Assembly: GCA_009823505.1 (NCBI GenBank)
Contig: VZQC01006874.1
Span: 124,001 to 188,000 of the forward strand
Length of the DNA stretch: 64,000 nt
Origin: Rhizomys pruinosus
Lineage: Eukaryota; Chordata; Mammalia; Rodentia; Spalacidae
Direction of reading: 5' to 3'
In this document: piece by piece, positions 21,831 to 33,649 of the stretch
Numbering within the stretch: position 1 is the first letter of the stretch
How the letters are laid out: every line of letters begins with the position of its first letter
Made by a program: the position numbers and the translations under genes
Notes under the pieces: generated by a model
Told to the model about the DNA's origin: nothing
What the model saw: only the letters and a program-made list of their open reading frames with translations
The model's database searches: none

Positions 21831-22720
21831 GAAAAAGAAGGATTAGACACCACTTTTTCCAAAGTCAGATCCCAACCTGGTATCATATAGTTAACACTGT
21901 GACCCAAGACAGAGGACCTGGGTTCACCCTGCTTTTCTAATTTACTATGAACCTATCCAATTTCTGTTCTATCTCAGGGTCTGTTTGAAAAACTTATAGT
22001 GCTTGGTGGCCATTCTGTGGTACTTAGAATAAATGAGCAGTTATGAACAAAGATGCTTCATGTAGCATGTGGTTTTCAGACATAGGTTAGTTTATATCCT
22101 TGGAGAAAAAAAGCACAATCGTTTGCTTAGGACATAATGAAGCAAGGCAGCAAATCTCAGAGCAACCCAAGTCCCCATTATGCCCATTGGATTCATGGAG
22201 AAAATATTTCCTTGGTTTGATAGATGGGAATGGGGGAAATGATTATAAAAGAATAAGACTAAGAGAAAAAAATAAATGTATTGTCTTAAGAAGCAAAAAT
22301 ATATAGAAAAATTCATATTTATAAGAAAATTAACCATGTCAATTACAAAGAAGACAATGAAAAGAATATTATTTATCATCTGATCAGGTATCTGGACTCT
22401 ATTTCATTTATTTTCATGTCTGTTTTAATGCCACCACAACATTTCTATCACTATTATTTATTCTATGTGATAAAAAATCATTGTTTTATGTTAAACATTA
22501 CATGTATGTTTGTCAACAAGCTTTTGTGATCATGGCACTTTGTATTAACTTTGTCATGTAATATTCTACTGAGTTCTCCATTAATATTTGTTTAATGTTT
22601 GGAAACCTGTTTTTCGTACATTGTCATTAATTCTAAAAGAGCATTGTGACACTTTTATTATATTTGTAGTTTGTTTTATTCCTTTGTAGATGGAGAAATA
22701 CAGCTTTTATCTCAAAGGGT
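21831..22720. other. OR 1 3' flank, no gene
   Basis: Homologous to the OR 2 3' flank up to about 22090 (C up to about 62660), where C carries roughly 390 extra bases. The rest is AT-rich and unassigned. AATAAA-like motifs occur (for example AATAAATG near 22028), but I cannot say which is used. Confidence 0.5.
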
Positions 22721-22729
22721 GTCATGTAA

Positions 22730-24498
22730 CTTTTCCTGGGAAGATGTGAGCAAAGATCTATTCACCTCAGAGCAGTGCTGACAAACCAAGAAATGCTTTC
22801 ACCCAACTCTAGCTTGGTGCGATAATGAGTTTACTGGGGGCAGTAGCGGAAGTAAGGGTGAGGGATTACTTACAGAAGCATGAGTGGCTCAGAGACACCC
22901 ACATCATCAAAAAGCCCACCTGAGTATAGATGATGATTCATGGAAGCTGCATTCCTAGAGCTCTTTCCTAGCAGTTGTTTCTGCTTGTATAACCTTGGGG
23001 AGGGCCCTCCTGAATCTTGTAAGTTTTCGAAGCTTCCTGAGACTTGTGAGTTTTGTTTATTTTCTCATCCACAAGGATCCTCCCTCCTCATTCTAGGAGG
23101 GAATGTCTCAATTCAGAATAACTCACTACATAACATAACACTCCACCCCTTCCTCTGATGCGTACATTCTTTCTGCATTCTCTTCTGTAATGTTTCCTGA
23201 GCTTCACAGGGTGGGGGTGGGGTGAGATCCATGCTGATTATTTTTCTCCATCTGTGAGTATCAGGTCTCCATGCCACAACAGTTGCTTAGTCTCACTTGA
23301 TAAGCTCTGAATCTGTAGTGTTCTTCCTGTTCCCTCTTATGTGACCAGTTGAAGCTGACAGCAGCAATAGTTATAAACTATCGCTATAAACACAAATGTT
23401 TAGAAGACAATCTGATCATATCACATCCATTTAACAAAGCAATAGCAGTAGCTTCCCAACTATCATTTATGACCTCCACAGACATGGGCTTTTGCCCTGG
23501 CTTGAATACCATATGTGAGTTCCCTTGGGTGGAGTGGACCTCTAGTCCAAATGGAAAACAATCACACCCTTAACAGTTGTGATATTATTTCTCTTGTGGG
23601 CATGTTTTATCTGGCATATTGGTACTGTAGCATGCAGGGTTCACAGCTGAGAAGGACCATCAGGGACAACTCTTCCCCAGATACACACATGGTACATTCT
23701 AGCACTATGAAAACAAAGTAACAAAAAAAACAAAATAAAATAATGAAGAGGTAGCTTCCAGATTAGTTCCAGAGTGATTTTTTTTCCATGTCCAATAGCC
23801 AGAGCCTATGATATCTTGAGCAATAGACACTTGCCATTTAGTTCTGGCATCCAACCAACATAATTGGAAATGGCTTTTTGTGGGGCCTCAAGGCCTGCCT
23901 GGCCAACAACTCATAGGGAAGTAGCCCATCCTTTTAAATAAGATTTCACCCAACAACCCTATAACTTCTGGGAATGTCCTTTCTCATTAATACATGGTGC
24001 TTTTGTTTAAACTCTTTAACTGTTCTCTTTATAGTTCTTCCAGATGCTTTTATAAATCCATGAGACACTCAAGGGTTAGTGTTATGTAAGGAAACTTTTC
24101 TATAAGGAGTGGCCAGGATCATCATCAATTTCATCCAAGTCCCAGTTGGTATTGAGTAGCAAAGGGAATACCAAAAAAGAAATGGTAGTCAAGGTCTACT
24201 ATAGTACAAACATTACCTCTATTGATTATTTAATCAATGGAGCAACATTGGGGATAGAAACATGGATTGGAGACACAGCCACATTTAGCCTTCCACAATC
24301 CACAGACAGTGTCCTCGAGCCATCCAGCCTCCTCATCCTGGGATGTTCCTGCTGTCACAGAGATACTATGTTTTGCCCCTCCCACAATGGTCTTGGTGGG
24401 GCTGACTTGCATTGTTCAACCCTTCTGAAACTCAAGGGTTTCACTCTAGCCTGCTGTATCTGACAGGATATAGGCCATACTGCAGTCCTTGATTTCTA
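22730..24498. other. Old mid-repetitive segment shared by units B and C
   Basis: Paralogous to about 48240-50080 of unit C (for example AAACACAAATGTTTAGAAG and CCATCCAGCCTCCTCA are shared). The composition and many decayed frames suggest an old retroelement internal region in reverse orientation, but I cannot name it. No intact coding sequence. Confidence 0.5.
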
Positions 24499-24899
24499 TG
24501 CTGATTAGTTTTCATCATCAACTTGAAACGACCTAAAGACACCTGGGTAGAAGGAACGGAACATCAGTTAAGGAATTATCTCCAACAGATGGCCTGTTGT
24601 CACGTCTGTAGGGCATGGTCTTGATTGACAGTTGTTGTGAGAGGGCTCAGACCACTGGGGGTGGCACCACCCCTAAGCTGTAGGGCGTAGGCTGTATAAG
24701 AAAGCTAGCTGGGCAAGCAGTAAAGCAAGCAAGCCATGTTCATGGTTGTGCTGTTCCATGGTTTCTGCTTCAGTTCCTGCTGTGACTTCTCTCAATGATA
24801 GACTGTAAGCTGAATGTGAAAGCCAAATACACCTACTTCTCTCCTAAGTTGCTTTTGGTCATGATGTTTATAACAGAAATAGAAAAGGGAGCTAGGACA
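24499..24899 (+). mobile_element. Old solo LTR of the MaLR-type family
   Basis: Same order of landmarks as the younger LTRs: CATCAACTTGAAACGACC-like 5' part, GTATAAGAAAGC as TATA region, poly(A) region and a GAGCTAGGACA end. Much diverged. Unit C has no LTR at the matching point (CCTTGATTTTACTGGCCATA), so it inserted after the B/C duplication or was lost from C. Confidence 0.7.
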
Positions 24900-24961
24900 A
24901 CTTCCATTGGCCATACCTAGCTGGTGAAAGAGCCCCAGGCTGGGCAAACAAGTATGGTTTA

Positions 24962-24983
24962 TACCACATTCTATGGGGGGGGG
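24962..24983. repeat. Short G-run within unit B
   Basis: Run of ten G (CTATGGGGGGGGGGATAAC context) without other structure. Confidence 0.6.
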
Positions 24984-25349
24984 GATAACTGCCCCCTCAC
25001 TACAGTGCTTAATCTTTGATTCTATGAACTGTTGCTTAGGCTCTGAATCTTCCCTGAAGCTCACTGGCACAGCATTTGACTAGGAACTCTGTCTTGACAC
25101 AGGTCTCACCTCATTTGTCAACAGACGTTATTGTCTATTTTGACATTTTTTCATCCCCTTCTGATTGTTTTGTCCTTTCCAAACTCAATATACATGCTGG
25201 GAAGTCATTCATATTTACTAGAGCTTGTCCTATCTCATAAAGGTCACTCCCGATATGGGGCTCAGCACAGCTCCAGTAATCCAGCAATCTGTTGGATTTG
25301 GGTACAGAGGTCCCAGTCCCATCTAGCAGAGAACTGCAAGGAGTAAGAA

Positions 25350-26050
25350 GGCCGCTTAGTTGAACATTGTTGCTATGGGTGTAGTGAGTGCTCTCCTTCT
25401 GTGATAAATGCAGACAGGTCCTGGTAAGGGGGAAAGGGGAGGAGCCACCAGTGGCTTCCTGTGGGAGCTGGCACAAAGTGCTGGCTGTGGGAACATCTGG
25501 ACAGCTAAATGCTGGCACAGACCCCTGGCCTTGGAGAGGTTGGCCAACACCCTGTTATGGCCACATTAATTTCACTTGCTAGGGACTGGCAACACCCTGA
25601 GACAGAGACCTCAGACTGGTGGCCTTCTGCAGTCCTTTTCCAGTCAAAACCCTGCCGGCAACCCAATTCTCTCTCCCCAAGTTTGTAGTCCGATAGAAAG
25701 ACTTTTTTTCCAACCAAATTTCCGCTAGCATTCAACACTTAAACACAAGCCTGGTGGGCTTAAACTTACACACTCGTGGAAATAATGAATCCAGGAATCT
25801 TGACAGGTGGTAGTGAAGATTCAGTTTATTGTATACAGCCCATCCTTTATATATAGAATGATGTCACATCTCGCAGCCAACCCCAGACCTCTGCAACACG
25901 CTCTGTAAATATCACCAGCGCTGTATCACCAGCTTGTCTCACAAGTTGTATCACAAGCCTTTCTCACCTAGGGGGTAGGGTCGGGTGCAAATGGCAGGCA
26001 GGCAATTTAAGACTATGCAGCCCCAGGTAGCCTGCCTCTACCTACATATG
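25350..26050 (-). mobile_element. LTR-like insertion, ERVK-like by layout, unit B only
   Basis: Read on the minus strand it has TATATATAAAGGATGG (TATA-like) followed about 20 bases later by CAATAAACTGAATC (poly(A) signal), the spacing of a short-R LTR. The collinear paralogue in unit C passes from AAGGAGTCCAGAGG to TAGTATGAACCC without it. Ends and internal part are not resolved; the family is a guess. Confidence 0.4.
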
Positions 26051-26957
26051 GGTTTGAAACCCTTGGCATAATCTTAAGTGCTGAGGCTTGTTCCTCGCTA
26101 CAAACATCTCAGCATGTTTATGTCAACCTTCTACTGTCAACTTCCTCTCATGACTGTCTCCTACCCAGACTGTGGCAGGGTGGCCCTAAGCTCACGGACT
26201 TGTGGTTGTTTCTGTGTTCAGGTCCATAGAGTAACTATGTCAAACAGTAGATCCTTTCCACATGAAGCCTCCTCATGGTGACTATAGCAATGGGAGACAC
26301 AGTGAGCAACAAAATGGATTTTGCATCCAAAGTTGGTGTGATACGTAAGAGAAGTCACTACACTAACCAGTTTCCCCACTGAATTTGGTGCTTACAAGGA
26401 TTTAAGCTTATTCTGTAGCCAGAACAGCAAGTCTGCTGTCACCAGGGCAGCCTGGTTTGCCAAGGTGCTCTCGGCTTCAGTCCCTGTCCCTCACGCAGGG
26501 CTGGTGCTGCAGGCTGCTTCCTACTGTCTTCTGTGCAGTCTTTCTTATTCTCCATGCTTTTCAGTGCTCTTTCACCTCTTTCATGTTACTTGATGCTTTT
26601 CCTCTCTGTCTTCAGATTGTGGTATATTACCTGTCACCCAAGTTTTCTCATTCATGGAGGAAGCTTCTCATCTATGATCTTACCTTCAAAAGTCCTCAAG
26701 AAAACTTTTAGAGATTACAAAGATAATGACAGAACTGGCTTTTTTTTTTAGCCTCACCTATGCATTTAATAAGTATGTATGTAATTGCGGGTCTTGATTT
26801 TACTCATATGACATTTCAAATAATGTTCATTGACTGGTAAATATGGAATAAATGCCTTTAATTTTTAACTTTGTTAACAAAAGGAGGGTATACAATAAGA
26901 AATATTGAGGTATTAAAAGTAGTGTGAGAAAAATACAAAACATTTAACTTCTAAAAA

Positions 26958-27180
26958 GATGTACTTATTTTTATTTTATGTGTATGTGTGTTTCCTTTCA
27001 TGCATGTATATGCACCACATGCATGCCTGGTACCCCATGAGGCCAAAATAGAGGGTTAGATTCCCTATAACTGTAGGTAAAGATGGTTGTGAACTTCCAT
27101 GTGTGTGTGCCGGGAACTGAACCTGGGTCCTCCACAGAGCAGAAAGTGTTCTTACTCACTTAGCCATTTCTCCAGGCCCC
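26958..27180 (-). repeat. B3-type SINE shared with unit C
   Basis: Reverse B3 ending AGCCATTTCTCCAGGCCCC. Unit C has a copy at the same place (52863-53077), followed by the same AAACATC flank, so this insertion predates the B/C split. Confidence 0.8.
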
Positions 27181-27317
27181 AAACATCTAATTTTTCACCA
27201 AGGAAATATTTAATTGGATAGATGATATACGTAAATGAGAACATTAGTGGTAGATGATGATCTTATGAAAGGAAAACATTTGAATTGTGATGAGCATGGT
27301 AGGCTGATATTAGACCC

Positions 27318-27682
27318 TGTGCTGGATAGCTTTAGTGTCAACTTGATACACCTGGGTTGAGGGAGCCTCAGTTGGGAATTGGCTCCATTGGATTGGCCTG
27401 TGGCCACGTCTGTGGAGTATTGTCTTGATTGTTGAGCAGTGACAGTATAAGAAGGCAGGCTGGGCATGAGCCAGAGAGCAAGCCAGGAGCAAGCCAGTGG
27501 ACAGCATTCCTCCATGGCCTGTGCTTCAGCTCCTGCCTCCAGGTTCCTGCCCTGAGTTCTTACCTTGGGCTCCCTGAGTGATCAACTGTGACCCAGGAGA
27601 TGTAAGCTGAATAAACCCTTTCCTCCCCAAGTTGGTGTCGGTCAGAGTGTTTTGTCACAGCAATGGAAGACAAACTAGAACA
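27318..27682 (+). mobile_element. 5' LTR of a MaLR-type element
   Basis: 365 bp, TGTGCTGGATAGC...CTAGAACA, with GTATAAGAAGG and TGAATAAACCC. Flanked on the left by GACCC (27313-27317). It lacks about 60 bases before the TATA region that the solo LTRs at 6164 and 43002 retain; the 3' partner lacks the same bases. Confidence 0.93.
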
Positions 27683-28807
27683 GAAATTGGTACCAGAAGA
27701 GTGGGGTATTGCTGTGACAGACCTGACCTTGGTGTTTTGGGGAAGGATTGTGGAGGCGTTTGGAACTTTGGGCTGGGAAGATCATTGAATGCCTAAAGAT
27801 TGTTGCTGTGGAGCTTGGAGCAGTTTTGCTGAAGGAGTTGTAGAAGATGGAGGCCTGGCTTGTGAAGTTTCTAGTTTCAAAGGAGAGCAGAGATCATCAG
27901 GACTGTGTAATCTGTGGGTTCTGGTCAGCTGGGGCTGTGGAGAATCAGCTGTAAGTAACAAGAGACCAGAACCTGAAGTGAAACTTTTGTGGTACTGGGG
28001 CAATTGATGCTGGTTAGCTGGGGCTGAAAAATCAGCTGTAAGTAACAAGAGACCAGCATCACTGAGGTGAAATCTTCTGGGGAGAATATCTTCAAGGTCA
28101 GCACACAGAAGCTGTGACCCAGAAAGGGCCTGAGCCTCCATCTCGAGCCAGAAGCCGGACTTGGTAACGTGTAAGAGTCTCCTATATGGTTCCGGTGTTG
28201 AAATTTGAGGGGGTCACAGAGAGCAGCCGAGGCTTGGCACTGTGAGAGGTCAGGAAAGACCATTGGTGGAAGTGCACCTCGGTTGCTGTGAAGACCCCAG
28301 GATTGCAGGGGTCATGGAGAGAAGCTGAGGCTTTGCACCAGGAGAGGTCAGAAGAGACCATTGGTGAAGGTGCTGCCTCAGTTTCAGTAGCGACCCCAGC
28401 TTTTTGGAGATGCCGGTACCCTGGGACGACCACCAAGAGCAGCGGTAGGTGTAGAATGGAGTCGGCCTGGGCCTGCGAGATGAGTGTGCCACGGACGGCA
28501 GAGTCGGAGAGGGGGAGCTGCCGAGACCCTTTGGAGCCCAGAAGATCGTGAGTGAATCCCAGGTGTCCAGCCTTGAGCTACTTGCTGGACTTAGGTTTTG
28601 TTTGAGAGTGCCTGATTCTTCCCTTTGAAATAAGACAGTACTTGTTTTGGATTTTACAGCAGCCCACAGTTAAGAGACTTTTAATAGACTGGACTTTTAA
28701 GTGTTTGGACATTTTAAGGACAGTGTTAACATCATACTTTGGGGATAAGAACTGGAAAGGTGGTTGAATAGTGATGTGTTTGTGTGTCAAGTTGACAAGG
28801 GGTCAAT
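27683..28807 (+). mobile_element. Internal region of non-autonomous MaLR-type element
   Basis: About 1.1 kb with no gag, pol or env frame of useful length, as expected for MaLR elements that move with enzymes supplied in trans. It contains two tandem duplications: period 87 (CAGCTGTAAGTAACAAGAGA at 27946 and 28033) and period about 98 (around 28213 and 28311). The 3' end has GTGTGTCAAGTTGACAAGG just before the 3' LTR, a MaLR-like feature. Confidence 0.85.
27688..27705 (+). other. Primer-binding site, leucine tRNA-like
   Basis: TGGTACCAGAAGAGTGGG lies five bases after the 5' LTR. It is close to the tRNA-Leu complement used by ERVL/MaLR elements, which places the element in that class. Confidence 0.75.
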
Positions 28808-29173
28808 TGTGCTGGATAGCTTTGGTGTCAACTTGACACACCTGGGTTGAGGGAGCCTCGGTTGGGGAATTGGCTCCATTGGATTGGCCTGTGGCCACAT
28901 CTGTGGTGTATTGTCTTGATTGTTGAGCAGTGACAGTATAAGAAGGCAGGCTGGGCATGAGCCAGAGAGCAAGCCAGGAGCAAGCCAGTGGACAGCATTC
29001 CTCCATGGCCTGTGCTTCAGCTCCTGCCTCCAGGTTCCTGCCCTGAGTTCTTACCTTGGGCTCCCTGAGTGATCAACTGTGACCCAGGAGATGTAAGCTG
29101 AATAAACCCTTTCCTCCCCAAGTTGGTGTCGGTCAGAGTGTTTTGTCACAGCAATGGAAGACAGACTAGAACA
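28808..29173 (+). mobile_element. 3' LTR of the MaLR-type element
   Basis: 366 bp, same ends as the 5' LTR and about six or seven substitutions plus one 1-base indel from it (about 2%). GACCC follows at 29174-29178, matching the 5-bp duplication at 27313-27317. Units A and C have no element at this point. Confidence 0.93.
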
Positions 29174-29178
29174 GACCC

Positions 29179-30062
29179 TGAATAAGGTCCGATAGGATTC
29201 AGGTCAAAGTATGGCGAGTCTGAGTAATATCTTAACACAGATTTGAATGAGCCACATAAGTGTGTCTTCTGAGGACCCTGAACAGGTCACTTTGGATGGG
29301 GCTGTGTGTGTGTGTGTGGGGGGGAATAGAAGGATCTGAGGACAGTGATGTCTTAGAGAAACAGTCAATTAATTATAATTGGCACATTTTGGCCCAGAGG
29401 TCACTTGAATAAACAGTTGTGTCACCAATGCTATTAAGGAGGCAGAGGCAGGCTCCCGAGGACAGGTATGGTACACTTTGATTTAGTGTCAGGAGGTGGT
29501 TGGATGGCATACCACCTCCTTCTTAGTCTTGGTTTGTTTGGGTGAGTGAGCCAGACCCTCCCTCCTCCTAAGTTGTGGGATTCAGCAGGTGAGCCTTCTG
29601 GGGGAGGGGCCACATATGAGCATAACTTCTCCAGAATCACAGCTGTGATCCCCACAGATCCGTCAGAACCAAAGAGAAACATCTTTAGATGACACCACTG
29701 TGGAATGGTGTCTTGTCATCTTGATGGCAATAAATAGTAATGAGACATGCATGTGATTGCTTTCTTTCCTAGGGTTCTGGGTGAGTAGAGATGGGCAGAG
29801 TTCTCTGGATTCACAGTCCTGTCCAAAACCCAATTCCTGTGATGCCAAAGATCTGTGATGCCGATCAAATTATAGACATGAGATTCAGAATGCAGAGAAC
29901 AAAGTCATAGTCAGAGTTGTTGAAAAGCAATCTCTCGGATTAGACAACAGGAAACGATGCTTCTTATTTGGAGGCAAAATTCTATTTTGGGAATCAGAGT
30001 TTAAAAAGTAGTTTATGGTTTTTGACCTTTGAATTATGCTAACTGGACTAATTTTATGTTCT
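29179..30062. other. Unit B anchor, non-coding
   Basis: Collinear with units A (from about 18590) and C (from about 53330). Contains a short TG/G-rich repeat near 29305-29325. No conserved frame. Confidence 0.5.
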
Positions 30063-30295
30063 GTTTTTTAACATTTTATTTATTATTTTTATTTTATGTG
30101 TATGAGTGTATTGCTTGCATGTATGTCAGTGGACTCATGTGGTACAATGCCCTCAGAGGTCAGAAGAGGGTGTCAGATCCCCTGGAACTAGAGTTATGGA
30201 TGGTTGTTAGCTGCTATATGGGTGCTGGGAATCAAAACTGGGTCCTCTGCAAGAGCAGCCAGTACTCTTAACTGCTAAGCCATCTCTCTAGCCCC
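30063..30295 (-). repeat. B3-type SINE, unit B only
   Basis: Reverse copy ending GCCATCTCTCTAGCCCC. Units A and C continue across this site without it. Confidence 0.85.
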
Positions 30296-30609
30296 GTGGT
30301 TTTATACTGGAAAAAATTGATGTGTTATTGACTATTTAATAGAGATGTCCTAAAAATCATCTTAAATGATTACAGGATAGAATGAATGTCATGTGATCTC
30401 TCTAGTGTGAGTGATGGTTTCGGCATGGGAAAATGAGTCTGCAGAAACACAGACCAATGCAGAATAGAAGGGAGGATGATTTGTTCTACTTAGCTCTGGT
30501 TATGAGTTCAGTCCTCCAGGGAGTAATGAAAGAGTTACATATGCAAGCTTAACAGGGGAAAGGGAAATGAGCTCATAATGAAGGATGGCTGGTCTAGTAA
30601 TGAGGGAGA

Positions 30610-31066
30610 TTACTGAGGAGTCTGTGGAACCTCCTCCTTGGCTTGGACACGATTCAATTGTCAGGCTCAAATGAGTCTTCTTTGTAGTCAGATAATATCA
30701 TTATCTTACTAGGTCAGTATGAAGGATACATTATCTGATCCTGATCTCAATAAATTTGTTATTGACTTGGAAATTCCATGCTATTACAAGAGCCTAGCTA
30801 GCATTTTAGAAGCTCTTGGTTGAATATCAGATCTGCAAAAATACAGCTCATTATTTATAGAGATCATTCTTACACAGTTTCACACACATATCTAGAGATC
30901 TCTAGATATGAGCACAGATACTGATCTTTGTAATGTGAACTGTTAGCAATATCAAATATCTCAGTACCTAAATGCTCGGTACTTCTAAAAGGGAGTTACA
31001 GTGACATTACATTATAAAAATAATTTAAGAGTAGAAAAATGTACAATATCTAACAAAATTTTCCAG
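30610..31066 (+). repeat. Unit B counterpart of the inverted unit A segment
   Basis: Same orientation as unit C (about 54450-55060) and opposite to unit A 20050-20490. See AATTTAAGAGTAGAAAAATG near 31024, whose reverse complement is at about 20085 in A. Confidence 0.75.
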
Positions 31067-31306
31067 TTAATGGTAGAATACTTTTGCAACATTTGGAAGG
31101 TTGAACTTTGAGCGTCAGATAGCAGGAAACATTCAAATGACCAGACTGTCACATCATTTCAGATAGTCCATTTTAGAACACCCTCTAGGTTTTCCTTGTA
31201 TTTAGTCATTACCCTTTCTCTGTTAAATTCTACCACTTGGTCCTAGTTCTGTCCAGTGGAGTAGAACAAAGCGAGTTCACCTCCTTTTACATATGAAAGA
31301 CTCTTT

Positions 31307-31546
31307 TTTAAAATTTTTATTTATTTCTGTATGTGTATGAATGTACTGTCTGCATGTAGGTTTGTGCACCCATGTCGTGCAATGCCGAGGAGGTCAGAAG
31401 AGGGTGTCGGATTCCCCTGGAACTGGAGTTCTCCTGGAGTTGGAGTTTCAGATGGTTCTCAGCCACCATGTGGGTGCTGGGGATCAAACCCATGTCCTCT
31501 GTAAGAGCGGTCGGTGCTCTTAACCGCTAGGCCATCTCTCCAGCCC
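31307..31546 (-). repeat. B2/B3-type SINE, long subfamily
   Basis: Reverse copy with the 17-bp duplication. Target duplication TACATATGAAAGACTCTT (31289-31306) and TACATATGACAGACTCTT (31547-31564), one mismatch. Unit C has the empty site (CCACATGACAGATATTTAAA). Confidence 0.93.
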
Positions 31547-31781
31547 TACATATGACAGACTCTTAAAAAAATGTACGACAGTTCTTATAGTTGCTTTTAA
31601 TTTCTATTCTAAAATATACCGTGAGAAACATCTATTTCTTATGCAGAATATTTTAATATTATTGATACAATAGTACTTTGATTTTTATATATTTTGTCAG
31701 ATTTTAATTCAAGCCTCAAGTCAAAAGCTTGAAATATACTATAAATTCTATTTAATCAGTGCAGAGTGTTGGGCACTAAAT

Positions 31782-32000
31782 TGTTGATTGATTGATTGAT
31801 TGTGTATGAGTGTATTGCCTACATGCATGTAAATGCACCCGTGTCATGCAGTGCCCAAGGAGTTTGGAAGAGGGCATCGGATCCCCTGGAACTGGAGCTA
31901 CAGACAGTTGTTTAGCTGCCATGTGGCTTCTGGGAACCGAACCTGGGTCCTTGGCAAGAGCAGCCAGTGCTCTTAACCATAAAACCATCTCTTCAGCTCC
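31782..32000 (-). repeat. B3-type SINE preceded by (TGAT)n
   Basis: Short GATT repeat at about 31782-31801, then reverse B3 to CCATCTCTTCAGCTCC. Confidence 0.8.
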
Positions 32001-32493
32001 TATCCATTTATTTTAAAATGAAAACAAAAAAGGATCATTTGTAAACAATTGGAGATAGTTAATGTAAAATCAGCAGCCACTAGGAACCAGTTATAATCGC
32101 CCCGCATCATTTTCTCCTTTTGCTGGAATAGGATTTGGGAAACCCTCAAGGAGTTCCTCCTTCACTGGTGCAACATGGGATCCAGTAATGACGAATGATC
32201 ATTTCCTTGAAGGCAGGAACACCTACCAGTTAGAAGGAGGCTTGTGGTTATTCGATGTGCTCCCTCATGAGACTTTCCCGCCCTTCTCAGCTGTGTACAC
32301 TGGGGCTGTTTGCATGAAGGCAGATGCTACTCATTTGCTGATCCATTTTGTCCATAGCAGGACCTACTGATGGACACACAGCCTTGGGTTGTGAGATGTA
32401 GGCTTGGGACTGTTGTATGTGATCTGCCATAAGCCCAGCATTGGGTCCGTGTAAGGAGTAATATCCAACTGCTCTCAAAAGATAATTGATTCC

Positions 32494-32755
32494 AGGGCTG
32501 GAGAGATGGCTCAGTGGTTAAGAGCAGTGACTGCCCCTGCAGAGGACCTGGGTTCAATTCTCAGCACCCACTTGGCAGCCAAGAACAGCCTTTAAGCTGG
32601 GCATGGTGGCACATGCCTTTAATCCTAGCACTTGGGAGGCAGAGGCAGACAGATCTCTGTGAGTTCAAGGCCAGCCTGGTGTACAAAGTGAGTTCCAGGC
32701 CAGCTGGAGCTATAGGGAGACCCTGTGTCAAAAAAAGTCAAAAAAAGAGAAAAAA
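32494..32755 (+). repeat. Second chimeric B2/B3-B1 SINE with one target duplication
   Basis: About 100 bases of SINE 5' part (tRNA head and B box, to about 32595) joined to a full B1 (from 32596, GCTGGGCATGGTGGC). AGATAATTGATTCC lies before (32480-32493) and AGATAATTGACTCC after the A tail (32756-32769). The junction differs from the copy at 17920, so the two are separate events. Confidence 0.85.
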
Positions 32756-32805
32756 AGATAATTGACTCCTAGAAACTTTGTCCTTAAGAAGAGCATTTTT
32801 TTTTC

Positions 32806-33048
32806 TTTTTTTAATTTTTTATTTATTTTTGTATGTGTATGAATGTACTGTCTGCATGTAGGTTTATGCACCCATGTTGTGCAATGCCACTGAGGTCAGA
32901 AGAGGGTGTCAGATTCCCCTGGAACTGGAGTTCTCCTGGAATCGGAGTCACAGACAGTTCTCAGCCACCATGTGGGTGCTGGGGATTGAATCTAGGTCCT
33001 CTGCAAGAGCAGTCGGTGCTCTTAACCTCTAGGCTATCTCTCCGGCCC
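32806..33048 (-). repeat. B2/B3-type SINE, long subfamily
   Basis: Reverse copy with the 17-bp duplication. Target duplication AGAAGAGCATTTTTTTT on both sides (about 32787-32803 and 33049-33065). Confidence 0.92.
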
Positions 33049-33346
33049 AGAAGAGCATTTTTTTTCATGATGAATAGATGTGGGTAGGAGAAGATCCCAG
33101 CCAGAAGCACAGGGCGGGGAAGGGTGAAGAAGTGTTCTTTGAGTGATTGGGATGTGCCATAATGGTGCCATCTGGTTTCCAAGTGTCTTAATGTGTCAGA
33201 TGCAGGCTGAGTGAGATCAACTGTCCTGAACACGAGCTGTCAGTGACCTCAGTCTCATGAGAGGTTTAATGGAACATTTCAGATGGACTTAGATGTTGTT
33301 GTTCTACATATCGCTCCTTTGACTTCCACCTGTGCAGCATGGTATG

Positions 33347-33347
<1 letters not shown>

Positions 33348-33383
<36 letters not shown>

Positions 33384-33392
33384 CACACACAA
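33348..33392. repeat. (CA)n microsatellite
   Basis: About 18 CA units with one ATG interruption. Confidence 0.95.
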
Positions 33393-33649
33393 AAGATTTT
33401 AAAAGAAGGCAAGATGCCATCTTCTAAACTGGGCGCGGTCGTGGCAATCATGATCTCACATACAGCAGCTGTATCTATTGACAGTAGACCTCCTAGCAGT
33501 CAGCTAGTGAGGGAAGGGAATCACAGGGTCCTACTGTTTACCACTGACCTATTGACAACTAACATAGTATCCAGTTTTATACCCTCTGGTGGACAAGGCT
33601 CTGATGTCACCTGAGTTTCAAATTCAGGGTCACATAGACAGACCTAGTT

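Larger units (their letters stand above)
17580..22090 (+). repeat. Paralogous unit A, with OR 1
   Basis: Aligns collinearly with units B and C over its left part (17.6-20.05 kb against about 26.7-30.6 and 51.85-54.45 kb) and with C over the OR and its 3' flank (to about 62.66 kb). Examples shared with C are the stretch near 18620 (GTCTGGGGAATAGAAGGAGC) and the 3' flank CATTCTGTGGTACTTAGA. Between those parts it carries an inversion and has lost several kilobases relative to C. Confidence 0.75.
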
